The notes below the pieces were generated by a model. The model made no database searches. It was not told where the DNA came from and saw nothing but the letters and a program-made list of their open reading frames with translations. From the NCBI GenBank assembly GCA_020723125.1, contig DYJM01000012.1:1-33942 (forward strand): a DNA stretch of 33,942 nucleotides. The letters are read 5' to 3'. The DNA is from Acidithiobacillus ferrivorans. GTDB taxonomy: Bacteria; Pseudomonadota; Gammaproteobacteria; Acidithiobacillales; Acidithiobacillaceae. The translations under genes were made by a program, and so were the position numbers. This document shows, one piece after another, positions 8,886 to 16,236 of the stretch. Position 1 is the stretch's first letter, and every line of letters starts with the position of its first letter.

Positions 8886-10226
8886 ATGAGTAGAAAGTGG
8901 TTTGGCACCGATGGTGTCAGGGGGCGGGTCGGAGATTCCGTCATTCACCCGGAATGGGTACTGAAGTTGGGATGGGCGGCGGGACATGTGCTGACTGCCG
9001 GCGCCACAGAGCGTCCCCGGGTAGTCATTGGCAAGGACACACGGCTTTCCGGTTATTTACTGGAATCTGCACTGGAATCCGGTCTGGCCAGTGCTGGTGT
9101 GGATGTGTTGCTGGTCGGTCCACTGCCAACACCAGCCATTGCCTATTTGACGCGTACCCTGCGTGCGGACGCCGGAATTGTCATCAGCGCTTCGCATAAT
9201 CCCTATCAGGACAATGGGATCAAGTTTTTCTCGGGCGAAGGCTATAAATTGCCCGATGCCCAGGAGGAAGCCATTGAAGCCTGGATGGATCGGCCGATGC
9301 TGGTCTCTGATTCCGAACAGCTTGGCAAGGCGCGCAGAGTAGAAGATGCGGCAGGTCGTTATGTAGAGTTTTGCAAAACCACCTTTCCCGCCAACCTGGA
9401 CTTGCGTGGCCTGCATCTGGTTGTGGATTGTGCTCACGGCGCCAATTACAAGGTAGGCCCCATGGTATTCCGGGAGTTGGGCGCACAATTGACTTTGCTC
9501 GGTGTGGAACCCAATGGCATCAATATCAATGCCGGAGTCGGTTCGACCTGTCCGGAAAGCCTGCAGGAGCAGGTGCGCAGCAGTCGGGCTGACCTTGGTA
9601 TTGCTTTTGATGGTGATGGTGATCGACTGATTTTGGTGGATGGGCAGGGCGTGCTGCTGGATGGCGACGAACTCATCTGGCTTTTGGCCCGCGACATGCA
9701 GCAGCAGGGTATTTTGTCTGGGGTGGTCGGTACGGTCATGAGTAATCTGGCACTTGAGCAGGGCCTTGCTGATCTGGGTGTGCCTTTTGTGCGTAGCGCC
9801 GTTGGTGACCGCTATGTTCTGGAAGCCATGCAGCAGCACGCCTTCCCTCTGGGTGGCGAATCATCGGGGCATATTATTACGCCGGCCAATACCACGGGGG
9901 ATGCCATTCTCGCCGCCTTGCGTGTGCTGGCCATCATGCGCAAGTCTGGCAAAAGCCTGAAGGCATTACGGGAAGGCTATCAACCCTATCCGCAGGTGCT
10001 GATTGGCGTACGTCTGGCAGATGCCCGACGTTTGCTGGATCATCCCGCAGCCCAAGAACGGATTGCGGCCGCAGAACAAGAACTGGCGGATAAAGGGCGG
10101 CTACTGGTGCGGCCATCAGGTACAGAACCATTGTTGCGGGTCATGGTCGAGGCCGTGTCAGCAGACCTGGCTGCGCGGGTCGCCGAAAAGCTTGCCAAAG
10201 AACTCAGTGATCTGGCGCCCGGATAA
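8886..10226 (+). CDS. glmM: Phosphoglucosamine mutase
   Basis: GlmM converts glucosamine-6-phosphate to glucosamine-1-phosphate on the route to UDP-GlcNAc, feeding peptidoglycan and lipopolysaccharide. At 446 aa it has the full alpha-D-phosphohexomutase layout. The N-terminus is RKWFGTDGVRGRVG. The phosphoserine loop ISASHNP has S103 as the phosphorylated residue. The metal loop is DGDGDR, the sugar-binding loop is GGESSGH, and the C-terminal phosphate-binding loop is RPSGTEPLLRV. The ATG follows GAAGGA. It is the last gene of the ftsH-folP-glmM group; a short hairpin and the tpiA promoter follow its stop. Confidence 0.97.
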   Translation: MSRKWFGTDGVRGRVGDSVIHPEWVLKLGWAAGHVLTAGATERPRVVIGKDTRLSGYLLESALESGLASAGVDVLLVGPLPTPAIAYLTRTLRADAGIVISASHNPYQDNGIKFFSGEGYKLPDAQEEAIEAWMDRPMLVSDSEQLGKARRVEDAAGRYVEFCKTTFPANLDLRGLHLVVDCAHGANYKVGPMVFRELGAQLTLLGVEPNGININAGVGSTCPESLQEQVRSSRADLGIAFDGDGDRLILVDGQGVLLDGDELIWLLARDMQQQGILSGVVGTVMSNLALEQGLADLGVPFVRSAVGDRYVLEAMQQHAFPLGGESSGHIITPANTTGDAILAALRVLAIMRKSGKSLKALREGYQPYPQVLIGVRLADARRLLDHPAAQERIAAAEQELADKGRLLVRPSGTEPLLRVMVEAVSADLAARVAEKLAKELSDLAPG

Positions 10227-10243
10227 AATCAGAAAATGCAAAA

Positions 10244-10272
10244 TTGACCGCTTCGAGCGGAGTCTTTACACT
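10244..10272 (+). promoter_or_regulatory. Candidate tpiA-secG promoter
   Basis: TTGACC (10244-10249) and TACACT (10267-10272) are separated by 17 bp in the 97-bp glmM/tpiA gap. Transcription would start about 45 nt before the tpiA start codon. The spacer contains the perfect hairpin-forming palindrome CCGCT-tcg-AGCGG. Confidence 0.55.
10248..10260. promoter_or_regulatory. Palindrome CCGCT-TCG-AGCGG in the promoter spacer
   Basis: These are perfect 5-bp arms with a 3-base loop just after the glmM stop, followed by AGTCTTT. It could be a weak transcription end for glmM, although the T-run is too short to be convincing. It could also be an operator, because it sits inside the spacer of the candidate tpiA promoter. 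The two readings cannot be separated from sequence. Confidence 0.4.
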
Positions 10273-10323
10273 CGGTCGCATATTAGACGATCACGACATA
10301 TAGCTGAACAAGGAAGATTTGAT

Positions 10324-11097
10324 TTGCGTCCCACCATGGTTGCAGGTAACTGGAAGATGAATGGCCTCAGTGCCGATGCCGTGCATCTTACCCAAGCCAT
10401 TCTCAGCGCCGATCTGGAGCAGATGCGTCCCGAAGTGGTGCTGTTCCCTCCCTTTACCCTTTTGCATGCAGTGGCCCAGCAGGCGAAGGGAACGGCATTG
10501 CGCTGGGGAGGGCAAAATTTGTTCTGGGAAGCCAGTGGGGCCTATACCGGAGAAATATCGGGCGCCATGCTCCGCGACATGGGCTGTCGCTATGTTTTGG
10601 TAGGGCATTCGGAAAGACGGCAGATTTTTGCGGAAACGGACGAACTGGTGGCCCGCAAGGTGAAAGCGGCGCTGTCATCGGGCCTGATACCCGTGGTTTG
10701 TGTAGGCGAGAGCGAAGCTGAACGCGCCCAGGATGCTACCGAACAGGTTCTGCAGCGTCAGGTAGAGGCGATATTGCCTTTGTTGAATCTGGAGTCCAAC
10801 CAGCCTAACCTCATCATTGCCTACGAACCCATCTGGGCCATTGGCACCGGACAAAGTGCCAGTCCGGAACAGGCACAGGCCGTACATGCTTTTATTCGTA
10901 AGCTGGTAGCCGGGCATTCCAGCCAGTTGGCCAAGCGCCTGATTCTGCTGTACGGAGGCAGCGTCAAAGGCAACAATGCAGCAGCGCTGTTTGATCAGGA
11001 AGATATTGATGGCGCTCTGGTGGGCGGAGCATCCCTGAGCGCGGGAGAATTTATCCAAATTTGTCGTGCTGCCGAGTTGGCAGGACGAGGAGGTTGA
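10324..11097 (+). CDS. tpiA: Triosephosphate isomerase
   Basis: TpiA interconverts dihydroxyacetone phosphate and glyceraldehyde-3-phosphate. Catalytic residues are in place: K11 in AGNWKMNG, H95 in VLVGHSERR and E168 in AYEPIWAIGTG, with the phosphate loop LLYGGSVKGNN. The ORF track runs upstream to 10003, but that part overlaps glmM. I place the start at TTG 10324, seven bases after AAGGAAG, giving 257 aa that begin MRPTMVAGNWK like other TpiA proteins. An ATG at 10336 is the alternative but lies 19 bases from that ribosome site. secG follows after four bases, the common tpiA-secG pair. Confidence 0.95.
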   Translation: MRPTMVAGNWKMNGLSADAVHLTQAILSADLEQMRPEVVLFPPFTLLHAVAQQAKGTALRWGGQNLFWEASGAYTGEISGAMLRDMGCRYVLVGHSERRQIFAETDELVARKVKAALSSGLIPVVCVGESEAERAQDATEQVLQRQVEAILPLLNLESNQPNLIIAYEPIWAIGTGQSASPEQAQAVHAFIRKLVAGHSSQLAKRLILLYGGSVKGNNAAALFDQEDIDGALVGGASLSAGEFIQICRAAELAGRGG

Positions 11098-11101
11098 TTT
11101 G

Positions 11102-11539
11102 ATGTACACCTTGCTGTTGGTGTTTCAGGTGATTATTTGCGTCGTCCTGGTTGGTTTGGTCCTGATTCAGAAAGGTCAGGGGGCGGATATGGGCGCAGCA
11201 TTTGGCGGCGGTGGATCGCAAACCGTATTTGGCGCCCAGGGAGCGGGAAACTTCCTCAGCCATACCACTGCGGTTATTGGTGCCATATTCTTTCTGAACA
11301 GTCTTGGTCTGGCGTATCTTTCCGATCATGCTGCAAGCAGTGCAGTTTCCGGGATTGCTTTGCCAAGCAAGGCACCGGTTACCAGCACGCTACCAGAGAA
11401 ACCTGCTACTGCAACGCCCACGGTCGTTCATCCTGCGGCAGCGGCTACGGGTTCTGCGCCAGCGGCCGTAAGCACATCTGCAGCAAGCAGTGTGCTGGCA
11501 GCGCCAGTTTCTACAGCAAAAACACCTGTGAAGCCTTGA
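11102..11539 (+). CDS. secG: Preprotein translocase subunit SecG
   Basis: SecG is the small accessory subunit of the SecYEG protein-export channel in the inner membrane. The N-terminal core is typical: a first membrane helix at about 2-22, the conserved cytoplasmic loop IQKGQGADMGAAFGGGGSQTVFG, and a second helix at about 52-72. Residues about 80-145 are an Ala/Thr/Pro/Ser-rich low-complexity tail, probably disordered, which makes the protein (145 aa) longer than E. coli SecG (110 aa). The ATG at 11102 has GAGGAGG eight bases upstream; the longer ORF-track start lies inside tpiA. tpiA-secG followed by tRNA-Leu and nuoA is a widespread proteobacterial arrangement. Confidence 0.93.
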   Translation: MYTLLLVFQVIICVVLVGLVLIQKGQGADMGAAFGGGGSQTVFGAQGAGNFLSHTTAVIGAIFFLNSLGLAYLSDHAASSAVSGIALPSKAPVTSTLPEKPATATPTVVHPAAAATGSAPAAVSTSAASSVLAAPVSTAKTPVKP

Positions 11540-11564
11540 CGTGGCAAGCGGGTCATGAGAAAGT
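11536..11564 (+). promoter_or_regulatory. Weak candidate tRNA-Leu promoter
   Basis: TTGACG (11536-11541) contains the secG stop codon TGA and lies 41 bases before the tRNA, the same layout as the tRNA-Val and tRNA-Pro promoters in this window. The hexamer 17 bp downstream, GAAAGT, matches the -10 consensus at only three positions, so the call rests mainly on the shared geometry. Confidence 0.28.
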
Positions 11565-11576
11565 TCTAAGACTTCG

Positions 11577-11661
11577 GCCGAAGTGGTGAAATTGGTAGAC
11601 ACACCGTCTTGAGGGGGCGGCGGCGCAAGCTGTACCGGTTCGAATCCGGTCTTCGGCACCA
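11577..11661 (+). tRNA. tRNA-Leu (GAG)
   Basis: This is an 85-nt tRNA with a long variable arm. The acceptor stem GCCGAAG pairs with CTTCGGC (11651-11657), and the discriminator A and encoded CCA follow. The anticodon arm CCGTC-TTGAGGG-GGCGG places GAG at 11611-11613, reading CUU/CUC leucine codons. The T-arm GGTTCGAATCC is standard. The first bases are part of a 14-base palindrome with the leader. It sits between secG and an intrinsic terminator that isolates the nuo operon. Confidence 0.96.
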
Positions 11662-11666
11662 AATTG

Positions 11667-11688
11667 CAGCCTATAAGGCTGTTTTTTT
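11667..11688 (+). terminator. Intrinsic terminator after tRNA-Leu
   Basis: The stem CAGCCT/AGGCTG with loop ATA is followed directly by seven Ts (11682-11688). It ends the tpiA-secG-tRNA-Leu transcript and separates it from the nuo operon. Confidence 0.85.
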
Positions 11689-11690
11689 GT

Positions 11691-11708
11691 CTCTGGAGTA
11701 TACCAGAG
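11691..11708. promoter_or_regulatory. Inverted repeat CTCTGG-N6-CCAGAG upstream of nuoA
   Basis: These are perfect 6-bp arms with a 6-base spacer (AGTATA), placed just before the AT-rich candidate nuo promoter. The dyad has the size and position of a dimeric regulator operator. The regulator is unknown, and chance is possible for a 6-bp arm. Confidence 0.4.
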
Positions 11709-11710
11709 CA

Positions 11711-11740
11711 TTGATTTATATATAAGAAAATTAATTTATA
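11711..11740 (+). promoter_or_regulatory. Candidate nuo operon promoter
   Basis: The stretch 11709-11742 is strikingly AT-rich for this genome (ATTGATTTATATATAAG). TTGATT (11711-11716) with TTTATA (11735-11740) at an 18-bp spacing is the best sigma-70 fit, but other -10 choices exist. It lies after the tRNA-Leu terminator, so a promoter is expected here. Confidence 0.4.
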
Positions 11741-11795
11741 GCGGATTCTGGAGATGGTGTTTTCAGGTCCATATTTGGGTGGAGGAGTGTTGGGG

Positions 11796-12152
11796 ATGTT
11801 GAACCACTATTTACCTGTGCTCATCTTTATTGTGGTGGCACTGGTGGTCGGTGTGGTCCCATTGCTGATGGGCGCCTCGCTGGGACCGCACAAACCGGAT
11901 AGCGAAAAGCTCTCGCCCTACGAATGTGGCTTTGAGGCTTTTGAAGATGCGCGCGTCAAATTTGATGTGCGCTATTATCTGGTGGCCATTCTGTTCATTC
12001 TCTTTGATCTGGAAATTGCCTTCCTGTTCCCCTGGGCCGTAGTCTTCGATCAGATCGGCGTGATGGGTTTTCTGGCCATGATGATTTTTCTCGCCATTCT
12101 CGTGGTGGGTTTCATTTATGAGTGGAAAAAAGGAGCCTTGGAATGGGAATAG
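11796..12152 (+). CDS. nuoA: NADH-quinone oxidoreductase subunit A
   Basis: NuoA is a three-helix membrane subunit of complex I at the junction with the quinone site. The family signature [45 protein letters not shown] is present (described from residues about 40-85). The start at ATG 11796 gives 118 aa beginning [11 protein letters not shown], eight bases after GGAGGAG. The track's ATG at 11754 directly abuts its GGAG and would add 14 residues atypical of the family. It is the first of 14 nuo genes; nuoB overlaps its end by ten bases. Confidence 0.95.
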   Translation: MLNHYLPVLIFIVVALVVGVVPLLMGASLGPHKPDSEKLSPYECGFEAFEDARVKFDVRYYLVAILFILFDLEIAFLFPWAVVFDQIGVMGFLAMMIFLAILVVGFIYEWKKGALEWE

Positions 12153-12619
12153 AAGGCATCCTCGAAAAAGGTTTTGTGACTACCAGCATCGATACCGTGG
12201 TCAACTGGAGTCGGACCGGCTCCTTGTGGCCCATGACATTTGGGTTGGCATGCTGTGCCGTAGAGATGATGCATGCCGGAGCAGCCCGTTATGATCTGGA
12301 TCGTTTTGGTATCGTGTTTCGTCCCAGTCCGCGTCAGTCGGACGTGATGATTGTGGCAGGGACTCTGGTCAATAAAATGGCCCCGGCCTTACGTAAGGTC
12401 TATGACCAGATGCCGGAACCGCGTTGGGTGGTTTCCATGGGTTCCTGTGCCAATGGTGGTGGTTATTATCACTACTCGTACAGCATAGTGCGTGGTTGTG
12501 ATCGCATCGTGCCGGTGGATATTTATGTTCCCGGTTGTCCGCCCACTGCCGAGGCGCTACTTTACGGTCTGATCCAATTGCAGAAAAAAATTCGCCGAAC
12601 CAATACGATAGCCAGGTAA
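12143..12619 (+). CDS. nuoB: NADH-quinone oxidoreductase subunit B
   Basis: NuoB is the peripheral-arm subunit that holds the terminal [4Fe-4S] cluster N2, which passes electrons to quinone. The ligands are the tandem C37-C38 in [10 protein letters not shown]102 in [10 protein letters not shown] and C132 in [11 protein letters not shown]. The start at ATG 12143 gives 158 aa ([11 protein letters not shown]) with AAAGGAG seven bases upstream; the track's start at 12122 is inside nuoA and lacks a ribosome site. It overlaps nuoA by ten bases and lies three bases from nuoC, which points to translational coupling. Confidence 0.97.
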   Translation: MGIEGILEKGFVTTSIDTVVNWSRTGSLWPMTFGLACCAVEMMHAGAARYDLDRFGIVFRPSPRQSDVMIVAGTLVNKMAPALRKVYDQMPEPRWVVSMGSCANGGGYYHYSYSIVRGCDRIVPVDIYVPGCPPTAEALLYGLIQLQKKIRRTNTIAR

Positions 12620-12622
12620 GCC

Positions 12623-13231
12623 ATGACTGACGCACTCGAAAACCTGCGCCAGATACTGAGCGCAAAACTGGGAGACACTCTGCGCGATGCCCGTATTGAT
12701 CGTGAAGAATTGACGGTGGAAATAACGCTGGAAGGATTCCACGCAGCATGTCTCTGCTTGCGCGACGATCCGGCCTGCCGCTTCGACATGCTGATAGATG
12801 TATGCGGCGTCGATTACTCCGAATATGGCGACGGTGCCTGGGAAGGGCCGCGTTTTGCGGTGGTCTATCATTTGCTTTCCCTGCCACACCGGCAGCGCAT
12901 CCGCTTGCGGATATTTGCGGATACGGAGTTGCCGATTGTCCCCTCCGTAGTGGATGTCTGGGCGGCCGCCAACTGGTTTGAGCGGGAGACTTTTGATCTG
13001 TACGGGATTTTGTTTGATGGTCATCCCGACCTGCGCCGTATTCTTACCGATTATGGTTTTGTGGGTTATCCATTCCGTAAGGATTTTCCGCTGGTGGGAA
13101 CCGTAGAAATGCGTTACGACCCCGATCAGGGGCGCGTCATTTACGAACCCACGCGCACCGAAGAGCGGGTAGTTGTCCCGCGCATCATCCGGGCCGAGGA
13201 AGAGGGGCGCTACAATGCCAGAAATCAATAA
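12623..13231 (+). CDS. nuoC: NADH-quinone oxidoreductase subunit C (30 kDa)
   Basis: NuoC is a peripheral-arm scaffold subunit without cofactors. The diagnostic 30-kDa signature, [20 protein letters not shown] then [21 protein letters not shown], spans about residues 113-155 of 202. It is encoded separately from nuoD, unlike the fused nuoCD of E. coli. The start at ATG 12623 is three bases past the nuoB stop. The C-terminal 17 bases overlap the start of nuoD. Confidence 0.96.
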   Translation: MTDALENLRQILSAKLGDTLRDARIDREELTVEITLEGFHAACLCLRDDPACRFDMLIDVCGVDYSEYGDGAWEGPRFAVVYHLLSLPHRQRIRLRIFADTELPIVPSVVDVWAAANWFERETFDLYGILFDGHPDLRRILTDYGFVGYPFRKDFPLVGTVEMRYDPDQGRVIYEPTRTEERVVVPRIIRAEEEGRYNARNQ

Positions 13232-14468
13232 TTTTACGATGAACTTCGGGCCGCAGCATCCTTCGGCACACGGGGTGTTGCGTCTGGTGCTGGAGCTGGA
13301 CGGAGAAGTCATCGAGCGTGCTGATCCGCATATTGGTTTGCTCCATCGTGCTACGGAAAAGCTGGCCGAGAACAAAACCTATTTGCAGAATTTGCCCTAT
13401 ATGGACCGCCTCGACTATGTGTCGATGATGTGTAACGAGCATGCGTACTGCCTGGCCGTGGAAAAGCTGCTTGGTCTGGAAGTGCCAAGGCGTGCCCAGT
13501 ATATTCGTACGCTTTTTGACGAAATCACCCGGATTCTCAACCATCTGCTGTGGCTGGGTGCCTATGCGCTGGATGTGGGGGCCATGAGTGTCTTCCTGTA
13601 CTGCTTTCGTGAACGGGAAGATCTTATGGACGTGTATGAGGCAGTTTCCGGTGCGCGGATGCACGCAGCTTATTATCGGCCTGGTGGAGTGTATCGTGAT
13701 CTCCCGGCGCAGATGCCCCAGTATGCCGCCTCACCTTACCGGGATGCCAGGCGCCTGGATGAACTCAATGCCAATCGTCAGGGAACGGTGCTCGATTTCA
13801 TTGAAGATTTTACCCGGCGTTTTCCCGGTTATGTCGACGAATATGAAACATTGCTGACCGATAACCGCATCTGGAAACAAAGAACAGTGGGGATTGGTGT
13901 GGTAGATTCCGAGCGGGCGGTGCAGCTGGGCTTTACCGGTCCCATGTTGCGGGCTTCCGGGGTGGCCTGGGATTTACGGCGGACCCAGCCTTATGCGGCT
14001 TATGCGGATCTGGATTTTGAGATTCCCGTCGGTAGTACCGGGGATTGTTATGACCGTTATCTGGTGCGGGTGGCGGAAATGCGGCAAAGCAACCGCATCA
14101 TTGCCCAATGCGTGAATTGGCTGCGCCAGAATCCGGGGCCGGTCATTACGGATAATTTTAAGGTGGCAGCACCGCCGCGTGAAGAAATGAAGGGCAGCAT
14201 GGAAGCCCTCATCCATCACTTCAAACTGTTTTCGGAAGGCATGTCCGTTCCGGCGGGAGAAGTGTACACAGCCGTTGAGGCTCCCAAGGGCGAATTCGGT
14301 ATCTACATGATTTCTGATGGGGCCAACAAACCCTACCGGATGAAAATTCGTGCCCCCGGTTTTTCTCATCTGGCAGCGATGGATGAAATGGCCAAGGGAC
14401 ACATGATTGCAGATGTGGTGGCGATACTGTCCACCATGGATATTGTTTTCGGCGAGATTGACAGGTAG
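13215..14468 (+). CDS. nuoD: NADH-quinone oxidoreductase subunit D (49 kDa)
   Basis: NuoD forms most of the quinone-binding pocket with NuoB and descends from the [NiFe]-hydrogenase large subunit. The pocket motifs are present: [14 protein letters not shown] (His at about 15 and 19) and [11 protein letters not shown], with the conserved Tyr. The C-terminal ends in IVFGEIDR, typical of the family. The start at ATG 13215 gives 417 aa, the usual length. The track's start at 13173 is within nuoC and adds a Arg/Gly-rich segment foreign to the family. It overlaps nuoC by 17 bases and lies three bases from nuoE. Confidence 0.97.
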   Translation: MPEINNFTMNFGPQHPSAHGVLRLVLELDGEVIERADPHIGLLHRATEKLAENKTYLQNLPYMDRLDYVSMMCNEHAYCLAVEKLLGLEVPRRAQYIRTLFDEITRILNHLLWLGAYALDVGAMSVFLYCFREREDLMDVYEAVSGARMHAAYYRPGGVYRDLPAQMPQYAASPYRDARRLDELNANRQGTVLDFIEDFTRRFPGYVDEYETLLTDNRIWKQRTVGIGVVDSERAVQLGFTGPMLRASGVAWDLRRTQPYAAYADLDFEIPVGSTGDCYDRYLVRVAEMRQSNRIIAQCVNWLRQNPGPVITDNFKVAAPPREEMKGSMEALIHHFKLFSEGMSVPAGEVYTAVEAPKGEFGIYMISDGANKPYRMKIRAPGFSHLAAMDEMAKGHMIADVVAILSTMDIVFGEIDR

Positions 14469-14471
14469 AGC

Positions 14472-14963
14472 ATGTTATCGGAAAAGTCCCTGAAAGCTAT
14501 TGCCTTTGAGCGCAGCAAGTATCCGCCGGAGGAGTCACGCTCTGCATTGCTGGCAGCACTGCGTATTGCCCAGGAAGAACAGGGTTATCTGCGTGATGAA
14601 CTGATTGAATATGTGGCAGAAATTCTGGGTTTGCCAGCCATTCAGGCTTTTGAGGTGGCAACTTTTTACACCATGTATGACCTCAAGCCCGTGGGTCGCC
14701 ACAAGCTCTGCGTCTGTGGCAGCGTGTCCTGCTTTCTGAACGGATCAGACAACATCATTCGCCATCTGAGTAAAACACTGGGAATCAGTCCGGGTGAAAC
14801 GACGGCTGATGGCTTGTTCACCCTGCAGGAAGTGGAATGCCTGGGTGCCTGTAAAGATGCGCCGATGATGCAGCTTGGAGATCGCTACTACGAAAACCTG
14901 ACTCCAGAAAGTCTGGATGCCCTGATTGCCCAATTGCGGGGAGGATCTGAAGATGTACGTTAA
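14472..14963 (+). CDS. nuoE: NADH-quinone oxidoreductase subunit E (24 kDa)
   Basis: NuoE is a thioredoxin-fold subunit of the NADH dehydrogenase module and carries the [2Fe-2S] cluster N1a. The ligands are C82 and C87 (CGSVSC) and C123 and C127 (CLGAC), the classic Cx4C/Cx3C pattern. At 163 aa it is family-sized. The N-terminal helical bundle contains [24 protein letters not shown]. It overlaps the start of nuoF by 11 bases, consistent with the NuoE-F-G electron-input module being translated as a block. Confidence 0.97.
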   Translation: MLSEKSLKAIAFERSKYPPEESRSALLAALRIAQEEQGYLRDELIEYVAEILGLPAIQAFEVATFYTMYDLKPVGRHKLCVCGSVSCFLNGSDNIIRHLSKTLGISPGETTADGLFTLQEVECLGACKDAPMMQLGDRYYENLTPESLDALIAQLRGGSEDVR

Positions 14964-16236
14964 TGGCGTTACGCTGCAGAATCGTGGCATTCCCGACTCC
15001 CATCGTCTGTCCGTGTATGCCGGAACTGGTGGTTATGAAGCCTTGCGCAAGGTCCTCCAGGAACCGATGGCGCCCGAGCAGATTATTGCCGAAATGAAAA
15101 AATCCGCTTTGCGCGGGCGTGGTGGTGCCGGCTTTCCGACCGGACTGAAGTGGAGTTTCATGCCCAAAGGGGTCAGCGGCACAAAATATCTGCTCTGCAA
15201 TGCCGATGAGGGTGAGCCCGGTACCTGCAAGGATCGGGATATCATGCGCTATGAGCCGCATCGCCTGATTGAGGGGATGATTATTGGTGCCTATGCCATG
15301 GGTGCCACGGCGGGCTACATTTTTATTCGTGGCGAGTTCATTGAACCCATCCATATTGTCGAGGATGCACTGGCAGAAGCCTATGCAGCGGGGTATCTCG
15401 GCCAGAATATTCTGGGTACCGGTTTTTCCTTCGATTTGTATGTATATCGGGGTGCCGGGGCCTACATTTGTGGAGAAGAAACCGCGCTCATGGAAGCCCT
15501 GGAAGGTAAAAAGGGCCAGCCGCGCTTCAAGCCACCTTTCCCGGCCAGTTATGGGCTTTACGGACGTCCTACCACCATCAACAATGTCGAAACGTTCGCC
15601 TCGGTGCCGGCTATTATCGCCAAGGGCGGTGAGTGGTTTTTGAATCTGGGTAAACCCAATAATGGGGGCACCAAGATTTTTTCCGTCACCGGCCAGGTCC
15701 AGAAACCTGGAAATTACGAAGTTCCTATGGGGCTACCTTTCAGGGAATTGTTGGAAATGGCCGGGGGCTTGCGTCCCGGTCGCCAGCTGAAAGCGGTGAT
15801 TCCCGGTGGAACCAGCACGGCGATGGTGGCTGGGGAGGTGATGATGGATGTCACCATGGATTACGACTCCATTTCCAAGGCGGGTTCGGCTTTGGGTGCG
15901 GGTTCCGTGATTGTCATGGATGACAGTGTGTGCATAGTCCGTACGGTAGAGCGTATTGCGCGTTTTTATATGCATGAGTCCTGTGGTCAATGTACACCCT
16001 GCCGCGAAGGCATGGGTTGGTTGTGGCGGGTCATGCATCGCCTCGAAAACGGTCAGGGTCGCGAAGAAGACCTGCAACTGCTTCTGGATGTGGGTTCACG
16101 TATTGAGGGGCGGACTATCTGCGCCCTGGCAGATGGTGGAGTTGCGCCGGTGGTGAGCTCCATCAAGTTATTTCGTGAGGAATATGAATACCATATCGAA
16201 CACAAAAGCTGCATGATCAGTATGGGAGAACACTGA
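14953..16236 (+). CDS. nuoF: NADH-quinone oxidoreductase subunit F (51 kDa)
   Basis: NuoF binds NADH and FMN and holds the [4Fe-4S] cluster N3; it is the electron entry point of complex I. The nucleotide-binding loops are [14 protein letters not shown] (54-67) and [19 protein letters not shown] (about 167-185). N3 ligands are C344, C347 and C350 ([11 protein letters not shown]) and C390 (TICAL). The start at ATG 14953 gives 427 aa, with GGGGAGGA about eight bases upstream. The track's 14926 start adds nine residues and has no ribosome site. Its TGA overlaps the nuoG ATG by one base. Confidence 0.97.
   Translation: MYVNGVTLQNRGIPDSHRLSVYAGTGGYEALRKVLQEPMAPEQIIAEMKKSALRGRGGAGFPTGLKWSFMPKGVSGTKYLLCNADEGEPGTCKDRDIMRYEPHRLIEGMIIGAYAMGATAGYIFIRGEFIEPIHIVEDALAEAYAAGYLGQNILGTGFSFDLYVYRGAGAYICGEETALMEALEGKKGQPRFKPPFPASYGLYGRPTTINNVETFASVPAIIAKGGEWFLNLGKPNNGGTKIFSVTGQVQKPGNYEVPMGLPFRELLEMAGGLRPGRQLKAVIPGGTSTAMVAGEVMMDVTMDYDSISKAGSALGAGSVIVMDDSVCIVRTVERIARFYMHESCGQCTPCREGMGWLWRVMHRLENGQGREEDLQLLLDVGSRIEGRTICALADGGVAPVVSSIKLFREEYEYHIEHKSCMISMGEH

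Noticed and set aside
10003-10323. N-terminal extension of tpiA in the ORF track
   Set aside because: Most of it overlaps glmM in another frame and it has no resemblance to TpiA; the TTG at 10324 has the proper ribosome site.
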